NCBI GenBank assembly: GCA_030428705.1
Contig: JAUIDI010000003.1
Location: 434,001 to 498,000 of the forward strand
Reading direction: 5' to 3'
Length of the DNA: 64,000 nucleotides
From: Bacteroidia bacterium
GTDB lineage: Bacteria > Bacteroidota > Bacteroidia > Flavobacteriales > Flavobacteriaceae
This document shows positions 62,349 through 64,000 of this stretch, in pieces. A program made the translations under genes and the position numbers. The notes beneath the pieces are model-generated. The model was not told the origin of the DNA. It ran no database searches and saw only the letters and a list, made by a program, of their open reading frames with translations. How positions within the stretch are numbered: position 1 is the stretch's first letter; every line of letters starts with the position of its first letter.

Positions 62349-63629
62349 ATGGTAAAAAAAATTGGTTTTACATTGTTGTGCCTTGTCACTTTGGGCATGT
62401 GCGCACAAGAAGGTTCCGTTTCGCCTTATTCGTATTTTGGTATTGGGGATAACCGCGCGAAAGGTACCATTGAGAACCAAATGATGGGAGGTATCGGCAT
62501 ATTCGCCGATAGCATCCATATAAATCACAAAAATCCGGCGGCATTGGGTAAATTGGGTGTTCAGGCCGGTGAAGACTTTGGAATCACTACCTATGCGGCA
62601 GGGATGTCACACAAAATGCTGCGTCTCAAGAGTTATACCGAACAGCAGAGCGCCACTTTGACCAATTTGGACTATTTGTCAATGGCCTTTACCCTTAAGA
62701 AAGGATGGGGATTGGGTTTCGGGGTGATGCCATATTCCTCGGTAGGTTATAACTTGGTCTCCGTGAGTAATGATTCTTTGGTGACGAACCGATATGAAGG
62801 AACGGGTGGGCTTAATAAAGTTTATCTTTCAACGGGTTATCAATTTGCCAAAAATTGGAGCGTCGGGGTAACTGCCAATTTTAATTTCGGTACGCTTGAA
62901 TATACGAGAATTCAAAGTGTCGATGGGGTTCAATTTGGTACTTTGGATGAACGGACTTCGCGGGTAAACGGGGTCGATTTCAACTATGCCCTGAACTACA
63001 CGCCGATTTTCAAGGATAAATACCATCTAGTAGCCTCCTTTAGAATAAACACTCAGGCCAATTTGGCCGCCGAGAACACTAAAGAAGTTGGCTCTTTTTC
63101 TTTGGTGAACGGTCAGGACATCGAGGTGCTGAATGTAGACCTCGATGCCCAAGGACTTCGTAGAACTGAACTGAAGATTCCGACTACCACTACCTTTGGT
63201 CTTGGCTATGGTAAGCACCGTAAGTGGTTTTTAGGTGCCGAATATAGCTTTCAGGGGATGAGTTCGTTTTCAAATGATTTTTTAGGAGTTGAAAATCTGG
63301 AATATAAAGATGCCAGTTCTTTTGCATTGGGAGGGTTTTTTATACCGAACCACTCGGCATTTGACGGCTACCTAAATAGGGTCACGTATCGTGCCGGTAT
63401 TCGATTGGACAAGACGGGAATGGTCGTCAACAATACCGATATAAATAACTTTGGCATAACTTTTGGACTTGGATTGCCAATGAGTAGAACTTTTTCTAAT
63501 ATGAATGTAGGTTTTGAATTGGGTAGAAGGGGTACGACCTCTGCCGATTTGTTGGAAGAAAGTTATTTCAAAATCAACATAGGAATGTCTTTCAACGACC
63601 AATGGTTCAGAAAGCGGAAGATAAATTGA
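62349..63629 (+). CDS. Outer-membrane beta-barrel protein (FadL-like fold)
   Basis: A 426-aa exported protein: signal MVKKIGFTLLCLVTLGMCAQ, then SPYSYFGIGD. The body has many amphipathic strands of beta-barrel type (GWGLGFGVMPYSSVGYNLV, WSVGVTANFNFGTLEYTR, WFLGAEYSFQGMSSFSNDF), and it ends FKINIGMSFNDQWFRKRKIN. N-terminal NPAALGKLG recalls the 'NPA' segment of FadL-type transporters (PF03349-like), but this is weak. Directly follows coaX; such pairs with a downstream TPR-type gene are usual in Flavobacteriaceae. The ligand is unknown. Confidence 0.75.
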   Translation: MVKKIGFTLLCLVTLGMCAQEGSVSPYSYFGIGDNRAKGTIENQMMGGIGIFADSIHINHKNPAALGKLGVQAGEDFGITTYAAGMSHKMLRLKSYTEQQSATLTNLDYLSMAFTLKKGWGLGFGVMPYSSVGYNLVSVSNDSLVTNRYEGTGGLNKVYLSTGYQFAKNWSVGVTANFNFGTLEYTRIQSVDGVQFGTLDERTSRVNGVDFNYALNYTPIFKDKYHLVASFRINTQANLAAENTKEVGSFSLVNGQDIEVLNVDLDAQGLRRTELKIPTTTTFGLGYGKHRKWFLGAEYSFQGMSSFSNDFLGVENLEYKDASSFALGGFFIPNHSAFDGYLNRVTYRAGIRLDKTGMVVNNTDINNFGITFGLGLPMSRTFSNMNVGFELGRRGTTSADLLEESYFKINIGMSFNDQWFRKRKIN

Positions 63630-63673
63630 TATTTGATAAAAATTTAGTACATTGACCACACAAAAATTATAGT

Positions 63674-64000
63674 ATGAAAACGAAACTTTACTTTATGGTT
63701 ACGATGCTCATGGGATGCATGTTCATGGGCAATGCCCAAGCACAGAATCCAGAGTGCATGACTAACCTTTCTATTTTTTCAGAGCATGCAAAGGTAAAAA
63801 ATTATGATGCGGCCTATACCCCTTGGAAAATGGTATATGATAATTGCCCTGATGCCAACTGGGCTATTTATGCCTATGGCGAACGCATCTTAAAGGATAA
63901 AATTGGAAAATCCTCAGGTGCCGATAAAGACGGATATATTAATGAATTGTTCGGTGTATGGGACAATAGCGTAAAATATTTTCCGAAAAAAGCTAATAAG
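63674..64000 (+). CDS. Secreted protein, start only (TPR-like, cut by window end)
   Basis: The frame opens at the ATG at 63674 and continues to the window edge (109 codons). A signal peptide with LMGCMFMGNAQA is followed by CMTNLSIFSEHAKVKNYDAAYTPWKMVYDNCPDANWAIYAYG, which looks like the first helical repeat of a TPR-type protein (alternating A-x-Y and W/Y positions). Too little is present for a family name. It follows the barrel gene by 44 nt. Confidence 0.7.
   Translation, partial: MKTKLYFMVTMLMGCMFMGNAQAQNPECMTNLSIFSEHAKVKNYDAAYTPWKMVYDNCPDANWAIYAYGERILKDKIGKSSGADKDGYINELFGVWDNSVKYFPKKANK

Overview
The window looks like chromosomal DNA of a marine-type Flavobacteriaceae bacterium (Bacteroidota). 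The evidence is a SusC/SusD pair, many lipoproteins with a short signal and Cys, promoters of the Bacteroidota form TTTG-N17..21-TAnnTTTG, almost no Shine-Dalgarno sites, a mevalonate pathway, and the Bacteroidota version of arginine synthesis (transcarbamylase-like ArgF' and a GNAT enzyme in place of classical ArgA). The genus cannot be fixed from sequence reading alone. No insertion sequence, prophage, integron or CRISPR array was seen.

Left part (1-25.3 kb): a carbohydrate locus. A minus-strand unit reads susC, susD, an intrinsic terminator, then three very large FG-GAP/VCBS + ASPIC/UnbV lipoproteins with a small lipoprotein between them, and after a gap a xylulokinase cut by the window edge. 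Divergent from susC runs a plus-strand set: LacI-type regulator, beta-phosphoglucomutase, GH65 disaccharide phosphorylase, GH13 alpha-amylase-type lipoprotein, glycerophosphodiesterase lipoprotein and a flavoprotein. A near-perfect LacI-type palindrome lies between the two arms. Amylase, phosphorylase and beta-PGM together give a route from alpha-glucan oligosaccharides to glucose 6-phosphate.

Middle (25.3-41.2 kb): mevalonate decarboxylase, a GHMP kinase and a UbiA prenyltransferase, then a pseudouridine synthase. Convergent to these is a 12-gene minus-strand arginine/proline operon (GNAT-argG-argC-proC-argD-proA-proB-argF'-SDR-argB-argE-argH), mostly with 1-8 nt overlaps or tiny gaps. Upstream of its first gene is the most striking signal of the window: a 22-codon reading frame directly after a Bacteroidota promoter, ending in four consecutive Arg codons, Pro and stop, followed by two potential RNA hairpins. 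This is a candidate arginine leader peptide/attenuator.

Right part (41.2-64 kb): an envelope glycosyltransferase operon (MORN protein, two GT2 enzymes, one polytopic mannosyltransferase-like protein), a membrane 4Fe-4S protein with a FAD/NAD oxidoreductase, a DUF547 protein, a beta-barrel, a GH113-like lipoprotein, an Omp85-type protein and a zinc amidase. A five-gene minus-strand cluster follows (rhodanese, TIGR04282, purine nucleoside phosphorylase, ArsM-like methyltransferase, TIGR04283) that matches arsenosugar-biosynthesis accessory genes; the radical SAM enzyme ArsS is not in the window. The window ends with a GH32 lipoprotein, a secreted ADP-ribosylglycohydrolase-like lipoprotein with a small-molecule kinase, tRNA-Phe with clear promoter and terminator, coaX, an outer-membrane protein and a truncated secreted protein.
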